From: Urophycis tenuis
Lineage: Eukaryota; Chordata; Actinopteri; Gadiformes; Phycidae
Length of the DNA: 64,000 bases
Direction: 5' to 3'
Assembly: GCA_036785325.1 (NCBI GenBank)
Contig: JAXIVH010000038.1
Location: 947,501-1,011,500, forward strand
Shown one piece after another: positions 1-12,620 of this stretch. The notes under the pieces were generated by a model, which saw only the letters and a list, made by a program, of their open reading frames with translations, ran no database searches and was not told the origin of the DNA. The translations under genes and the position numbers were made by a program. Every line of letters begins with the position of its first letter. Position 1 is the first letter of the stretch.

Positions 1-558
1 GTTGAAAAGCTTAGATTTCCCCGCTTAAAATGATCCCATCCGCGAGCAGTCTGGTTGATCACAGACTAAACTGCGTCAGGTTGACTGAAGTCTACCCAGC
101 AGCTAAAAACATACCTTCAACGTTTCAATTAACATCAATCTTTCCTTACAGATCACAAATTAATTAGCTTAGTATTTCAACGACCAATGAGTCAATATAG
201 TCTTGCCATACGCCGTTGGAAAGCTTAGATTTCCCCGCTTAAAATGAGCCCATCCGCGAGCAGTCTGCTTGCTCACAGACAAAACTGCGTCAGGCTGACT
301 GAAGTCTACCCAGCAGCTAAAAACATACCTTCAACGTTTCAATTAAGATCAATCTTTCAATAAAGAACAGAAATTAATTAGCTTAGTATTTCAACGACCC
401 ATGACTCAATATAATCTTGCCGTACGCCGTTGGGAACCTTAGATTTCCCCGCTTAAAATGAGCCCATCCCCGAGCAATTTGGTTGCTCAAAGACAAAACT
501 GCGTCAGGTTGACTGAAGTCTACCCAGCAGCTAAAAACATACCTTCAACTTTTCAATT
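1..558 (+). repeat. 214-bp satellite, about 2.6 units
   Basis: Tandem satellite DNA. The unit is best read from its HindIII site: AAGCTTAGATTTCCCCGCTT, then an ATGAGCCCATCC segment, a dyad AGTCTG...CAGACT, the CAGGTTGACTGAAGTCTACC segment, TTTCCTTACAG, and CGCCGTTGGAA leading to the next AAGCTT. Adjacent HindIII sites elsewhere (18952 and 19166) lie exactly 214 bp apart. The array is already running at base 1, so its left edge is outside the window. Confidence 0.95.
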
Positions 559-785
559 CACACGTTTTTTTTGTAACACGTGTAGCTATGATAAAGGACA
601 CATGTTTTGGCCTGATTTATTATTCATAGTTGGCTTAACAGTAATAGAATATTATTATATGCTATAAGTGACCAGACGTCCGAGATCAAAACTGGGAGCA
701 TAATCCCCGAGAAGGGGGAAAAAAAGGGTCAGCTATGTTTAAGTATATATATATATGTGTGTGTATATATGCGTGTGTGTGTGTG

Positions 786-843
<58 letters not shown>

Positions 844-1530
844 AATCACTTACTTGGAACGGCATGATCCCACATCGCTGTGAAGGGATGGCGTTAACCA
901 GGTGGGCGTGCAACCCCTCGAGAGAGTTGCTGCCTCACCGGCACTTGTACTTGTTCAGCCGGATGCAGTTCTTCACAACCACCTTCACAGAGACATACAG
1001 CTGTATGCCAGGGGGGTCATGTAACACACAACCTATTGCAAGGTCCTCATTTATGCTGGTGTCATTTTGAAATGTTACCATATACAAGTTTGAATGGTTT
1101 TGACACACGATGACTGCAGAGACAGCTGCAGGATGGCCCACGAAGCAGGACGGAGGGGGCCTGTGGCTGTGCGGGGAGGACCAGCGGTATGGGTGCTGCC
1201 GACACAGGGGGCGGGCGGGCCACAGGCTGATGCAGCAGGAGGCCTCGGCTGGAGGCGGGTGGGCGCAGGAGGCTTCGGCCGGGTGGAGGACGACAACGCA
1301 GTGGGCTGAACGGGCCGGTTGGTGGGAGTCACAGGCTCTGGCTCATCAACAAATAACCTGGAAATATAAAATACACACGTGATCAGTATTGATATTGATA
1401 TCTTTTATAAGAACACTGTTCATACCGTTTACACTTTTTATACAACTGTTTATACAATGTCCATACTGTTTATTTATTAATGTTTATCACTGAAAAATAA
1501 AGGTGACATGGTATGACTTGTGTGCTATTT
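559..1530 (-). repeat. Exon-bearing insert, copy 1
   Basis: A ~0.97-kb non-satellite segment that interrupts a satellite unit between TTTCAATT on the left and CTTTCCACAG on the right. In order it holds ~185 bp of AT-rich DNA, an alternating TA/GT tract (743-840), a GC-rich minus-strand exon-like segment, and ~170 bp of AT-rich DNA. I see no terminal inverted repeats. Read on the minus strand it looks like one exon with pieces of both flanking introns. Confidence 0.9.
854..1357 (-). pseudogene. Captured exon fragment, stop allele (copy 1)
   Basis: A 504-bp minus-strand segment bounded upstream by an acceptor-like TATTTTATATTTCCAG and downstream by a donor-like GTAAGTG. Frame 0 closes on two TGA codons just inside the 5' end, then is open for the rest of the exon except TGA at 935-937. 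The last ~80 codons look like real protein, including KYKC and SNSLEGLHAHL. From memory, and not searched, that block resembles the RGTN..EGFH.HL block of uncharacterised, repeat-associated fish proteins. The first ~85 codons look more natural in a second frame (FVDEPEPVTPTNRPVQP, proline-rich), which suggests an old frameshift. In this copy CGA has become TGA, a CpG-type change. Function unknown. Confidence 0.65.
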
Positions 1531-1954
1531 TCTTTCCACAGCCAACAGAACACACATGAATCAGCTTATTATTTCGACGACCCATGGGCAAATATAGTCA
1601 TGCCATACGTCGTTGGAAAGCTTAGATTTCCCCGTTTAAAATGAGCCAATCTCCAAGCAATTTGGTTGCTCACAGACAAATCTGCGTCAGGTTGACTGAA
1701 GTCTACACAGCAGCTAAAGACATACCTTCAACGTTTCAATTAACATCAATCTTTCCTTACAGAACACAAATGAATTAGCTTAGTATTTCAACGACCCTTT
1801 AGTGAATATAGACTTGCCATACGCTGTTGGAAAGCTTAGATTTCCCCGCTTAAAATGAGCCCATCCGCAAGCAGTCTGGTTGATCACAGACTAAACTGCG
1901 TCAGGTTGACTGAAGTCTACCCAGCAGCTAAAAACATACCTTCAACTTTTCAAT
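1531..1954 (+). repeat. 214-bp satellite, 2 units
   Basis: Two satellite units between inserts 1 and 2. The unit right after the insert is a distinctive junction variant (TTCGACGACCCATGGGCAAA and ACGTCGTTGG) that follows every complete insert in the window. Confidence 0.95.
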
Positions 1955-2237
1955 TCACGCGTTTTTTTTGTAATACGTGTAGCTATGATAAAGGACACAT
2001 GTTTTGGCCTGTTTTATTATTCATAGTTGGCTTAACAGTAATAGAATATTATTATATGCTATAAGTGACCAGACGTCCGAGATCAAAACTGGGAGCATAA
2101 TCCCCGAGAAGGGGGAAAAAAAGGGTCAGCTATGTTTAAGTATATATATATATGTGTGTGTATATATGCGAGTGTGTGTGTGTGTGTGTATATATGCGCG
2201 CGCGCGCGTGTGTGTGTGTGTGTATATATGCGCCTGC

Positions 2238-2272
<35 letters not shown>

Positions 2273-2810
2273 AATCACTTACTTGGAACGGCATGATCCC
2301 ACATCGCTGTGAAGGGATGGCGTTAACCAGGTGGGCGTGCAACCCCTCGAGAGAGTTGCTGCCTCGCCGGCACTTGTACTTGTTCAGCCGGATGCAGTTC
2401 TTCACAACCACCTTCACAGAGACATACAGCTGTATGCCAGGGGGGTCCTGTAACACACAACCTATTGCAAGGTCCTCATTTATGCTGGTGTCATTTTGAA
2501 ATGTTACCATATACAAGTTTGAATGGTTTTGACACACGATGACTGCAGAGACAGCTGCAGGATGGCCCACGAAGCAGGACGGAGGGGGCCTGTGGCTGTG
2601 CGGGGAGGACCAGCGGTATTGGTGCTGCCGACACAGGGGGCGGGCGGGCCACAGGCTGACGCAGCAGGAGGCCTCGGCTGGAGGCGGGTGGGCGCAGGAG
2701 GCTTCGGCCGGGTGGAGGACGACAACGCAGTGGGCTGAACGGGCCGGTTGGTGGGAGTCACAGGCTCTGGCTCATCAACAAATAACCTGGAAATATAAAA
2801 TACACACGTG
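1955..2810 (-). repeat. Exon-bearing insert, copy 2, right end deleted
   Basis: Same insert as copy 1 but cut short. Sequence runs normally to ACACACGTG and then jumps straight into satellite (AGCAATCTCCGAGC). Compared with copy 1 about 260 bp are missing: the AT-rich right end of the insert and the start of the next satellite stretch. The TA/GT/CG tract (2141-2269) is the longest in the window and has several interruptions. Confidence 0.9.
2283..2786 (-). pseudogene. Captured exon fragment, open allele (copy 2)
   Basis: Same 504-bp minus-strand exon as copy 1, with donor GTAAGT and acceptor TTTCCAG intact. This is the open allele: the CGA codon that is TGA in copy 1 is intact, so frame 0 runs from codon 6 of the exon (after two TGA codons) to the donor, about 163 codons. 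It encodes Q instead of H in the VL(H/Q)DPP motif. Confidence 0.65.
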
Positions 2811-4405
2811 AGCAATCTCCGAGCAATTTGGTTGCTCACAGACAAATCTGCGTCAGGTTGACTGAAGTCTACACAGCAGCTAAAGACATACCTTCAACGT
2901 TTCAATTAACATCAATCTTTCCTTACAGAACACAAATTAATTAGCTTAGTATTTCAACGACCCTTTAGTGAATATAGTCTTGCCATACGCCGTTGGAAAG
3001 CTTAGATTTCCCCGCTTAAAATGAGCCCATCCTCGAGCAGTCTGGTTGATCACAGACTAAACTGCGTCAGGTTGACTGAAGTCTACCCAGCAGCTAAAAA
3101 CATACCTTCAACGTTTCAATTAACATCAATCTTTCCTTACAGAACACAAATTAATTAGCTTAGTATTTCAACGACCCATGAGTCAATATACTCTTGCCAT
3201 ACGCCGTTGGAAAGCTTAGATTTCCCCGCTTAAAATGAGCCCATCCGCGAGCAGTCTGGTTGATCACAGACTAAACTGCGTCAGGTTGACTGAAGTCTAC
3301 CCAGCAGCTAAAAACATACCTTCAACGTTTCAATTAACATCAATCTATCCTTACAGAACACAAATTAATTAGCTTAGTATTTCAATGACCCATGAGTCAA
3401 TATAGTCTTGCCATAGGCCGTTGGAAAGCTTAGATTTCCCCGCTTAAAATGAGCCCATCCGCGAGCAGTCTGGTTGATCACAGACTAAACTGCGTCAGGT
3501 TGAATGAAGTCTACCCAGCAGCTAAAAACATACCTTTAACGTTTCAATTGACATCAATCTTTCCTTACAGAACACAAATTAATTAGCTTAGTATTTCAAC
3601 GGGCCATTGGTGAATATAGTCTTGCCATACGCCGTTGAAAAGCTTAGATTTCCCCGCTTAAAATGAGCCCATCCGCGAGCAGTCTGGTTGATCACAGACT
3701 AAACTGCGTCAGGTTGACTGAAGTCTACCCAGCAACTAAAAACATACCTTCAACGTTTCAATTAACATCAATCTTTCCTTACAGAACACAAATTAATTAG
3801 CTTAGTATTTCAATGACCCATGAGTCAATATAGTCTTGCCATAGGCCGTTGGAAAGCTTAGATTTCCCCGCTTAAAATGAGCCCATCCGCTAGCAGTCTG
3901 GTTGATCACAGACTAAACTGCGTCAGGTTGAATGAAGTCTACCCAGCAGCTAAAAACATACCTTTAACGTTTCAATTAACATCAATCTTTCCTTACAGAA
4001 CACAAATTAATTAGCTTAGTATTTCAAAGGCCCTTTGGTGTATATAGTCTTGCCATACGCCGTTGAAAAGCTTAGATTTCCCCGCTTATAATGAGCCCAT
4101 CCCCAAGCAATTTGGTTGCTCAGAGACAAAACTGTGTCAGGTTGACTGAAGTCTACCCAGCAGCTAAAAACATACCTTCAACGTTTCAATTAACATCAAT
4201 CTTTCCTTACAGAACACAAATTAATTAGCTTAGTATTTCAACGACCCATGAGTCAATATAGTCTAGCCATACGCCGTCGGAAAGCTTAGATTTCCCTGCT
4301 TAAAATGAGCCCATCCCCGAGCAATTTGGTTGCTCACAGACAAAACTGCGTCAGGTTCACTGAAGTCTACCCAGCAGCTAAAAACATACCTTCAACTTTT
4401 CAATT
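2811..4405 (+). repeat. 214-bp satellite, about 7.5 units
   Basis: Satellite units in the same orientation. The count is not an integer because the deletion at the end of insert 2 removed half a unit. Units alternate between an ACCCATGAGTCAATATAG version and a CCCTTTGGTGAATATAG version of the segment before CTTGCCATACGCCG. Confidence 0.95.
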
Positions 4406-4651
4406 CACGCGTTTTTTTTGTAACACGTGTAGCTATGATAAAGGACACATGTTTTGGCCTGTTTTATTATTCATAGTTGGCTTAACAGTAATAGAATATT
4501 ATTATATGCTATAAGTGACCAGACGTCCGAGATCAAAACTGGGAGCATAATCCCCGAGAAGGGGGAAAAAAAGGGTCAGCTATGTTTAAGTATATATATA
4601 TATGTGTGTGTATATATAAGTGTGTGTGTGTGTGTGTATATATGCGCCTGC

Positions 4652-4686
<35 letters not shown>

Positions 4687-5370
4687 AATCACTTACTTGG
4701 AACGGCATGATCCCACATCGCTGTGAAGGGATGGCGTTAACCAGGTGGGCGTGCAACCCCTCGAGAGAGTTGCTGCCTCGCCGGCACTTGTACTTGTTCA
4801 GCCGGATGCAGTTCTTCACAACCACCTTCACAGAGACATACAGCTGTATGCCAGGGGGGTCCTGTAACACACAACCTATTGCAAGGTCCTCATTTATGCT
4901 GGTGTCATTTTGAAATGTTACCATATACAAGTTTGAATGGTTTTGACACACGATGACTGCAGAGACAGCTGCAGGATGGCCCACGAAGCAGGACGGAGGG
5001 GGCCTGTGGCTGTGCGGGGAGGACCAGCGGTATTGGTGCTGCCGACACAGGGGGCGGGCGGGCCACAGGCTGACGCAGCAGGAGGCCTCGGCTGGAGGCG
5101 GGTGGGCGCAGGAGGCTTCGGCCGGGTGGAGGACGACAACGCAGTGGGCTGAACGGGCCGGTTGGTGGGAGTCACAGGCTCTGGCTCATCAACAAATAAC
5201 CTGGAAATATAAAATACACACGTGATCAGTATTGATATTGATATCTTTTATAAGAACACTGTTCATACCGTTTACACTTTTTATACAACTGTTTATACAA
5301 TGTCCATACTGTTTATTTATTAATGTTTATCACTGAAAAATAAAGGTGACTTGGTATGACTTGTGTGCTA
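4406..5370 (-). repeat. Exon-bearing insert, copy 3
   Basis: Complete insert of the A type. Its repeat tract (4591-4682) has the GCGCCTGCGCGTG interruption shared with copies 5 and 7, and the satellite unit leading into it has CAGGTTCACTGAAG, also shared with them. Confidence 0.9.
4697..5200 (-). pseudogene. Captured exon fragment, open allele (copy 3)
   Basis: Same 504-bp exon with both splice motifs; CGA codon intact, so the frame-0 reading is open from codon 6 to the donor. Q allele in VLQDPP. Its proline-rich upstream half carries STNTAGPP, shared only with copy 2, where the other copies have STHTAGPP in that frame. Confidence 0.65.
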
Positions 5371-6226
5371 TTTTCTTTCCACAGCCAACAGAACACACAT
5401 GAATCAGCTTATTATTTCGACGACCCATGGGCAAATATAGTCATGCCATACGTCGTTGGAAAGCTTAGATTTCCCCGTTTAAAATGAGCCCATCTCCGAG
5501 CAATTTGGTTGCTCACAGACAAATCTGCGTCAGGTTGACTGAAGTCTACACAGCAGCTAAAGACATACCTTCAACGTTTCAATTAACATCAATCTTTCCT
5601 TACAGAACACAAATTAATTAGCTTAGTATTTCAACGACCCTTTAGTGAATATAGTCTTGCCATACGCCGTTGGAAAGCTTAGATTTCCCCGCTTAAAATG
5701 AGCCCATCCGCGAGCAGTCTGGTTGATCACAGACTAAACTGCTTCAGGTTGACTAAAGTCTACCCAGCAGCTAAAAACATACCTTCAACGTTTCAATTAA
5801 CATCAATCTTTCCTTACAGAACACAAATTAATTAGCTTAGTATTTCAACGACCCATGAGTCAATATACTCTTGCCATACGCCGTTGGAAAGCTTAGATTT
5901 CCCTGCTTAAAATGATTCCATCCGCGAGCAGTCTGGTTGCTCACAGACAAAACTGCGTCAGGTTGACTGAAGTCTACCCAGCAGCTAAAAACATACCTTC
6001 AACGTTTCAATTAAGATCAATCTTTCAATAAAGAACAGAAATTAATTAGCTTAGTATTTCAACGACCCATGACTCAATATAGTCTTGCCATACGCCGTTG
6101 GGAACCTTAGATTTCCCCGCTTAAAATGAGCCCATCCGCGAGCAATTTGGTTGCTCACAGACTAAACTGCGTCAGGTTGAATGAAGTCTACCCAGCAGCT
6201 AAAAACATACCTTCAACTTTTCAATT
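5371..6226 (+). repeat. 214-bp satellite, 4 units
   Basis: Exactly 856 bp (4 x 214) between inserts 3 and 4. It includes one unit with CAATCTTTCAATAAAGAACAG in place of CAATCTTTCCTTACAGAACAC; this variant unit lies just upstream of most inserts. Confidence 0.95.
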
Positions 6227-6466
6227 CACGCGTTTTTTTGGTAATACGTGTAGCTATGATAAAGGACACATGTTTTGGCCTGTTTTATTATTCATAGTTG
6301 GCTTAACAGTAATAGAATATTATTATATGCTATAAGTGACCAGACGTCCGAGATCAAAACTGGGAGCATAATCCCCGAGAAGGGGGAAAAAAAGGGTCAG
6401 CTATGTTTAAGTATATATATATATGTGTGTGTATATATAAGTGTGTGTGTGTGTGTATATATGCGC

Positions 6467-6501
<35 letters not shown>

Positions 6502-7185
6502 AATCACTTACTTGGAACGGCATGATCCCACATCGCTGTGAAGGGATGGCGTTAACCAGGTGGGCGTGCAACCCCTCGAGAGAGTTGCTGCCTCACCGGC
6601 ACTTGTACTTGTTCAGCCGGATGCAGTTCTTCACAACCACCTTCACAGAGACATACAGCTGTATGCCAGGGGGGTCATGTAACACACAACCTATTGCAAG
6701 GTCCTCATTTATGCTGGTGTCATTTTGAAATGTTACCATATACAAGTTTGAATGGTTTTGACACACGATGACTGCAGAGACAGCTGCAGGATGGCCCACG
6801 AAGCAGGACGGAGGGGGCCTGTGGCTGTGCGGGGAGGACCAGCGGTATGGGTGCTGCCGACACAGGGGGCGGGCGGGCCACAGGCTGACGCAGCAGGAGG
6901 CCTCGGCTGGAGGCGGGTGGGCGCAGGAGGCTTCGGCCGGGTGGAGGACGACAACGCAGTGGGCTGAACGGGCCGGTTGGTGGGAGTCACAGGCTCTGGC
7001 TCATCAACAAATAACCTGGAAATATAAAATACACACGTGATCAGTATTGATATTGATATCTTTTATAAGAACACTGTTCATACCGTTTAGACTTTTTATA
7101 CAACTGTTTATACAATGTCCATACTGTTTATTTATTAATGTTTATCACTGAAAAATAAAGGTGACTTGGTATGACTTGTGTGCTA
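6227..7185 (-). repeat. Exon-bearing insert, copy 4
   Basis: Complete insert of the B type. Repeat tract 6411-6498 with a GCGCGCGTG interruption. The 5' AT-rich part has TTTTTTTGGTAATACG in place of TTTTTTTTGTAA(C/T)ACG seen in the other copies. Confidence 0.9.
6512..7015 (-). pseudogene. Captured exon fragment, stop allele (copy 4)
   Basis: Same exon and splice motifs; TGA at 6593-6595 interrupts the conserved KYKC-R-G block. H allele in VLHDPP. Confidence 0.65.
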
Positions 7186-8897
7186 TTTTCTTTCCACAGC
7201 CAACAGAACACACATGAATCAGCTTATTATTTCGACGACCCATGGGCAAATATAGTCATGCCATACGTCGTTGGAAAGCTTAGATTTCCCCGTTTAAAAT
7301 GAGCCCATCTCCGAGCAATTTGGTTGCTCACAGACAAATCTGCGTCAGGTTGACTGAAGTCTACACAGCAGCTAAAGACATACCTTCAACGTTTCAATTA
7401 ACATCAATCTTTCCTTACAGAACACAAATTAATTAGCTTAGTATTTCAACGACCCATGAGTCAATATACTCTTGCCATACGCCGTTGGAAAGCTTAGATT
7501 TCCCCGCTTAAAATGAGCCCATCCGCGAGCAGTCTGGTTGATCACAGACTAAACTGCGTCAGGTTGACTGAAGTCTACCCAGCAGCTAAAAACATACCTT
7601 CAACGTTTCAATTAACATCAATCTTTCCTTACAGAACAGAAATTAATTAGCTTAGTATTTCAATGACCCATGAGTCAATATAGTCTTGCCATACGCCGTT
7701 GGAAAGCTTAGATTTCCCCGCTTAAAATGAGTCCATCCGCGAGCAGTCTGGTTGATCACAGACTAAACTGCGTCAGGTTGAATGAAGTCTACCCAGCAGC
7801 TAAAAACATACCTTTAACGTTTCAATTAACATCAATCTTTCCTTACAGAACCCAAATTAATTAGCTTAGTATTTCAACGACCCTTTGTTGAATATAGTCT
7901 TGCCATACGCCGTTGGAAAGCTTAGATTTCCCCGCTTATAATGAGCCCATCCCTGAGCAATTTGGTTGCTCACAGACTAAACTGCGTCAGGTTGACTGAA
8001 GTCTACCCAGCAGCTAAAAACATACCTTCAACGTTTCAATTAACATCAATCTTTCCTTACAGAACACAAATTAATTAGCTTAGTATTTCAACGACCCATG
8101 AGTCAATATAGTCTTTCCATACGCCGTTGGAAAGCTTAGATTTCCCCGCTTAAAATGAGCCCATCCGCGAGCAGTCTGGTTGATCACAGACTAAACTGCA
8201 TCAGGTTTAATGAAGTCTACCCAGCAGCTAAAAACATACCTTTAACGTTTCAATTGACATCAATCTTTCCTTACAGAACACAAATTAATTAGCTTAGTAT
8301 TTCAACGGGCCATTGGTGAATATAGTCTTGCCATACGCCGTTGAAAAGCTTAGATTTCCCCGCTTAAAATGAGCCCATCCGCGAGCAGTCTGGTTGATCA
8401 CAGACTAAACTGCGTCAGGTTGACTGAAGTCTACCCAGCAGCTAAAAACATACCTTCAACGTTTCAATTAACATCAATCTTTCCTTACAGAACACAAATT
8501 AATTAGCTTAGTATTTCAAAGGCCCTTTGGTGAATATAGTCTTGCCATACGCCGTTGAAAAGCTTAGATTTCCCCGCTTATAATGAGCCCATCCCCAAGC
8601 AATTTGGTTGCTCAGAGACAAAACTGTGTCAGGTTGACTGAAGTCTACCCATCAGCTAAAAACATACCTTCAACGTTTCAATTAAGATCAATCTTTCAAT
8701 AAAGAACAGAAATTAATTAGCTTAGTATTTCAACGACCCATGACTCAATATAGTCTTGCCATACGCTGTTGGGAACCTTAGATTTCCCCGCTTAAAATGA
8801 GCCCATCCCCGAGCAATTTGGTTGCTCACAGACAAAACTGCGTCAGGTTCACTGAAGTCTACCCAGCAGCTAAAAACATACCTTCAACTTTTCAATT
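7186..8897 (+). repeat. 214-bp satellite, 8 units
   Basis: 1712 bp, exactly 8 units between inserts 4 and 5. Opens with the post-insert junction variant and closes with the CTTTCAATAAAG variant before insert 5. Confidence 0.95.
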
Positions 8898-9143
8898 CAC
8901 GCGTTTTTTTTGTAACACGTGTAGCTATGATAAAGGACACATGTTTTGGCCTGTTTTATTATTCATAGTTGGCTTAACAGTAATAGAATATTATTATATG
9001 CTATAAGTGACCAGACGTCCGAGATCAAAACTGGGAGCATAATCCCCGAGAAGGGGGAAAAAAAGGGTCAGCTATGTTTAAGTATATATATATATGTGTG
9101 TGTATATATAAGTGTGTGTGTGTGTGTGTATATATGCGCCTGC

Positions 9144-9200
<57 letters not shown>

Positions 9201-9884
9201 AATCACTTACTTGGAACGGCATGATCCCATATCGCTGTGAAGGGATGGCGTTAACCAGGTGGGTGTGCAACCCCTCGAGAGAGTTGCTGCCTCGCCGGCA
9301 CTTGTACTTGTTCAGCCGGATGCAGTTCTTCACAACCACCTTCACAGAGACATACAGCTGTATGCCAGGGGGGTCCTGTAACACACAACCTATTGCAAGG
9401 TCCTCATTTATGCTGGTGTCATTTTGAAATGTTACCATATACAAGTTTGAATGGTTTTGACACACGATGACTGCAGAGACAGCTGCAGGATGGCCCACGA
9501 AGCAGGACGGAGGGGGCCTGTGGCTGTGCGGGGAGGACCAGCGGTATGGGTGCTGCCGACACAGGGGGCGGGCGGGCCACAGGCTGATGCAGCAGGAGGC
9601 CTCGGCTGGAGGCGGGTGGGCGCAGGAGGCTTCGGCCGGGTGGAGGACGACAACGCAGTGGGCTGAACGGGCCGGTTGGTGGGAGTCACAGGCTCTGGCT
9701 CATCAACAAATAACCTGGAAATATAAAATACACACGTGATCAGTATTGATATTGATATCTTTTATAAGAACACTGTTCATACCGTTTAGACTTTTTATAC
9801 AACTGTTTATACAATGTCCATACTGTTTATTTATTAATGTTTATCACTGAAAAATAAAGGTGACTTGGTATGACTTGTGTGCTA
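8898..9884 (-). repeat. Exon-bearing insert, copy 5
   Basis: Complete A-type insert, close to copies 3 and 7, with a longer GT tract (9082-9197). Confidence 0.9.
9211..9714 (-). pseudogene. Captured exon fragment, open allele (copy 5)
   Basis: Same exon, open allele (CGA intact). It has two private changes near the donor end: CCCATATCGC (C to Y in SQRYG) and GTGGGTGTGC (A to T in LHTHL). The second alters the conserved block, as expected for drifting non-coding DNA. Confidence 0.65.
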
Positions 9885-10740
9885 TTTTCTTTCCACAGCC
9901 AACAGAACACACATGAATCAGCTTATTATTTCGACGACCCATGGGCAAATATAGTCATGCCATACGTCGTTGGAAAGCTTAGATTTCCCCGTTTAAAATG
10001 AGCCCATCTCCGAGCAATTTGGTTGCTCACAGACAAATCTGCGTCAGGTTGACTGAAGTCTACACAGCAGCTAAAGACATACCTTCAACGTTTCAATTAA
10101 CATCAATCTTTCCTTACAGAACACAAATTAATTAGCTTAGTATTTCAACGACCCTTTAGTGAATATAGTCTTGCCATACGCCGTTGGAAAGCTTAGATTT
10201 CCCCGCTTAAAATGAGCCCATCCGCGAGCAGTCTGGTTGATCACAGACTAAACTGCGTCAGGTTGACTAAAGTCTACCCAGCAGCTAAAAACATACCTTC
10301 AACGTTTCAATTAACATCAATCTTTCCTTACAGAACACAAATTAATTAGCTTAGTATTTCAACGACCCATGAGTCAATATACTCTTGCCATACGCCGTTG
10401 GAAAGCTTAGATTTCCCTGCTTAAAATGATTCCATCCGCGAGCAGTCTGGTTGCTCACAGACAAAACTGCGTCAGGTTGACTGAAGTCTACCCAGCAGCT
10501 AAAAACATACCTTCAACGTTTCAATTAAGATCAATCTTTCAATAAAGAACAGAAATTAATTAGCTTAGTATTTCAACGACCCATGACTCAATATAGTCTT
10601 GCCATACGCCGTTGGGAACCTTAGATTTCCCCGCTTAAAATGAGCCCATCCGCGAGCAATTTGGTTGCTCACAGACTAAACTGCGTCAGGTTGAATGAAG
10701 TCTACCCAGCAGCTAAAAACATACCTTCAACTTTTCAATT
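9885..10740 (+). repeat. 214-bp satellite, 4 units
   Basis: Exactly 856 bp between inserts 5 and 6; first spacer of the ~3.42-kb A-4-B-3 higher-order repeat. Confidence 0.95.
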
Positions 10741-10982
10741 CACGCGTTTTTTTTGTAACACGTGTAGCTATGATAAAGGACACATGTTTTGGCCTGTTTT
10801 ATTATTCATAGTTGGCTTAACAGTAATAGAATATTATTATATGCTATAAGTGACCAGACGTCCGAGATCAAAACTGGGAGCATAATCCCCGAGAAGGGGG
10901 AAAAAAAGGGTCAGCTATGTTTAAGTATATATATATATGTGTGTGTATATATAAGTGTGTGTGTGTGTGTATATATGCGCGC

Positions 10983-11013
<31 letters not shown>

Positions 11014-11697
11014 AATCACTTACTTGGAACGGCATGATCCCACATCGCTGTGAAGGGATGGCGTTAACCAGGTGGGCGTGCAACCCCTCGAGAGAGTTGC
11101 TGCCTCACCGGCACTTGTACTTGTTCAGCCGGATGCAGTTCTTCACAACCACCTTCACAGAGACATACAGCTGTATGCCAGGGGGGTCATGTAACACACA
11201 ACCTATTGCAAGGTCCTCATTTATGCTGGTGTCATTTTGAAATGTTACCATATACAAGTTTGAATGGTTTTGACACACGATGACTGCAGAGACAGCTGCA
11301 GGATGGCCCACGAAGCAGGACGGAGGGGGCCTGTGGCTGTGCGGGGAGGACCAGCGGTATGGGTGCTGCCGACACAGGGGGCGGGCGGGCCACAGGCTGA
11401 CGCAGCAGGAGGCCTCGGCTGGAGGCGGGTGGGCGCAGGAGGCTTCGGCCGGGTGGAGGACGACAACGCAGTGGGCTGAACGGGCCGGTTGGTGGGAGTC
11501 ACAGGCTCTGGCTCATCAACAAATAACCTGGAAATATAAAATACACACGTGATCAGTATTGATATTGATATCTTTTATAAGAACACTGTTCATACCGTTT
11601 AGACTTTTTATACAACTGTTTATACAATGTCCATACTGTTTATTTATTAATGTTTATCACTGAAAAATAAAGGTGACTTGGTATGACTTGTGTGCTA
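10741..11697 (-). repeat. Exon-bearing insert, copy 6
   Basis: Complete B-type insert. Repeat tract 10925-11010 with the short GCGCGCGTG interruption. Confidence 0.9.
11024..11527 (-). pseudogene. Captured exon fragment, stop allele (copy 6)
   Basis: Same exon and splice motifs; TGA at 11105-11107; H allele. Confidence 0.65.
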
Positions 11698-12339
11698 TTT
11701 TCTTTCCACAGCCAACAGAACACACATGAATCAGCTTATTATTTCGACGACCCATGGGCAAATATAGTCATGCCATACGTCGTTGGAAAGCTTAGATTTC
11801 CCCGTTTAAAATGAGCCCATCTCCGAGCAATTTGGTTGCTCACAGACAAATCTGCGTCAGGTTGACTGAAGTCTACACAGCAGCTAAAGACATACCTTCA
11901 ACGTTTCAATTAACATCAATCTTTCCTTACAGAACACAAATGAATTAGCTTAGTATTTCAACGACCCTTTAGTGAATATAGTCTTGCCATACGCTGTTGG
12001 AAAGCTTAGATTTCCCCGCTTAAAATGAGCCCATCCGCGAGCAGTCTGGTTGATCACAGACAAAACTGCGTCAGGTTGACTGAAGTCTACCCAGCAGCTA
12101 AAAACATACCTTCAACGTTTCAATTAAGATCAATCTTTCAATAAAGAACAGAAATTAATTAGCTTAGTATTTCAACGACCCATGACTCAATATAGTCTTG
12201 CCATACGCCGTTGGGAACCTTAGATTTCCCCGCTTAAAATGAGCCCATCCCCAAGCAATTTGGTTGCTCACAGACAAAACTGCGTCAGGTTCACTGAAGT
12301 CTACCCAGCAGCTAAAAACATACCTTCAACTTTTCAATT
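11698..12339 (+). repeat. 214-bp satellite, 3 units
   Basis: Exactly 642 bp (3 units) between inserts 6 and 7; second spacer of the ~3.42-kb higher-order repeat. Confidence 0.95.
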
Positions 12340-12585
12340 CACGCGTTTTTTTTGTAACACGTGTAGCTATGATAAAGGACACATGTTTTGGCCTGTTTTA
12401 TTATTCATAGTTGGCTTAACAGTAATAGAATATTATTATATGCTATAAGTGACCAGACGTCCGAGATCAAAACTGGGAGCATAATCCCCGAGAAGGGGGA
12501 AAAAAAGGGTCAGCTATGTTTAAGTATATATATATATGTGTGTGTATATATAAGTGTGTGTGTGTGTGTGTATATATGCGCCTGC

Positions 12586-12620
<35 letters not shown>

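Noticed and set aside
1094..1382. 71- and 90-codon plus-strand frames across the GC-rich part of each insert
   Set aside because: They are shadows on the opposite strand of the exon-like segment; GC-rich DNA is poor in stops. Splice motifs and coding feel are on minus.
559..1530. Insert as a DNA transposon or Helitron carrying a gene fragment
   Set aside because: No terminal inverted repeats, no clear target duplication, and ends that do not fit the 5' TC and 3' CTRR pattern. Element type left open.
2004..2312. Plus-strand frames with Val-Cys-Val-Cys runs
   Set aside because: Translation of the (GT)n microsatellite, with length differing in each copy.
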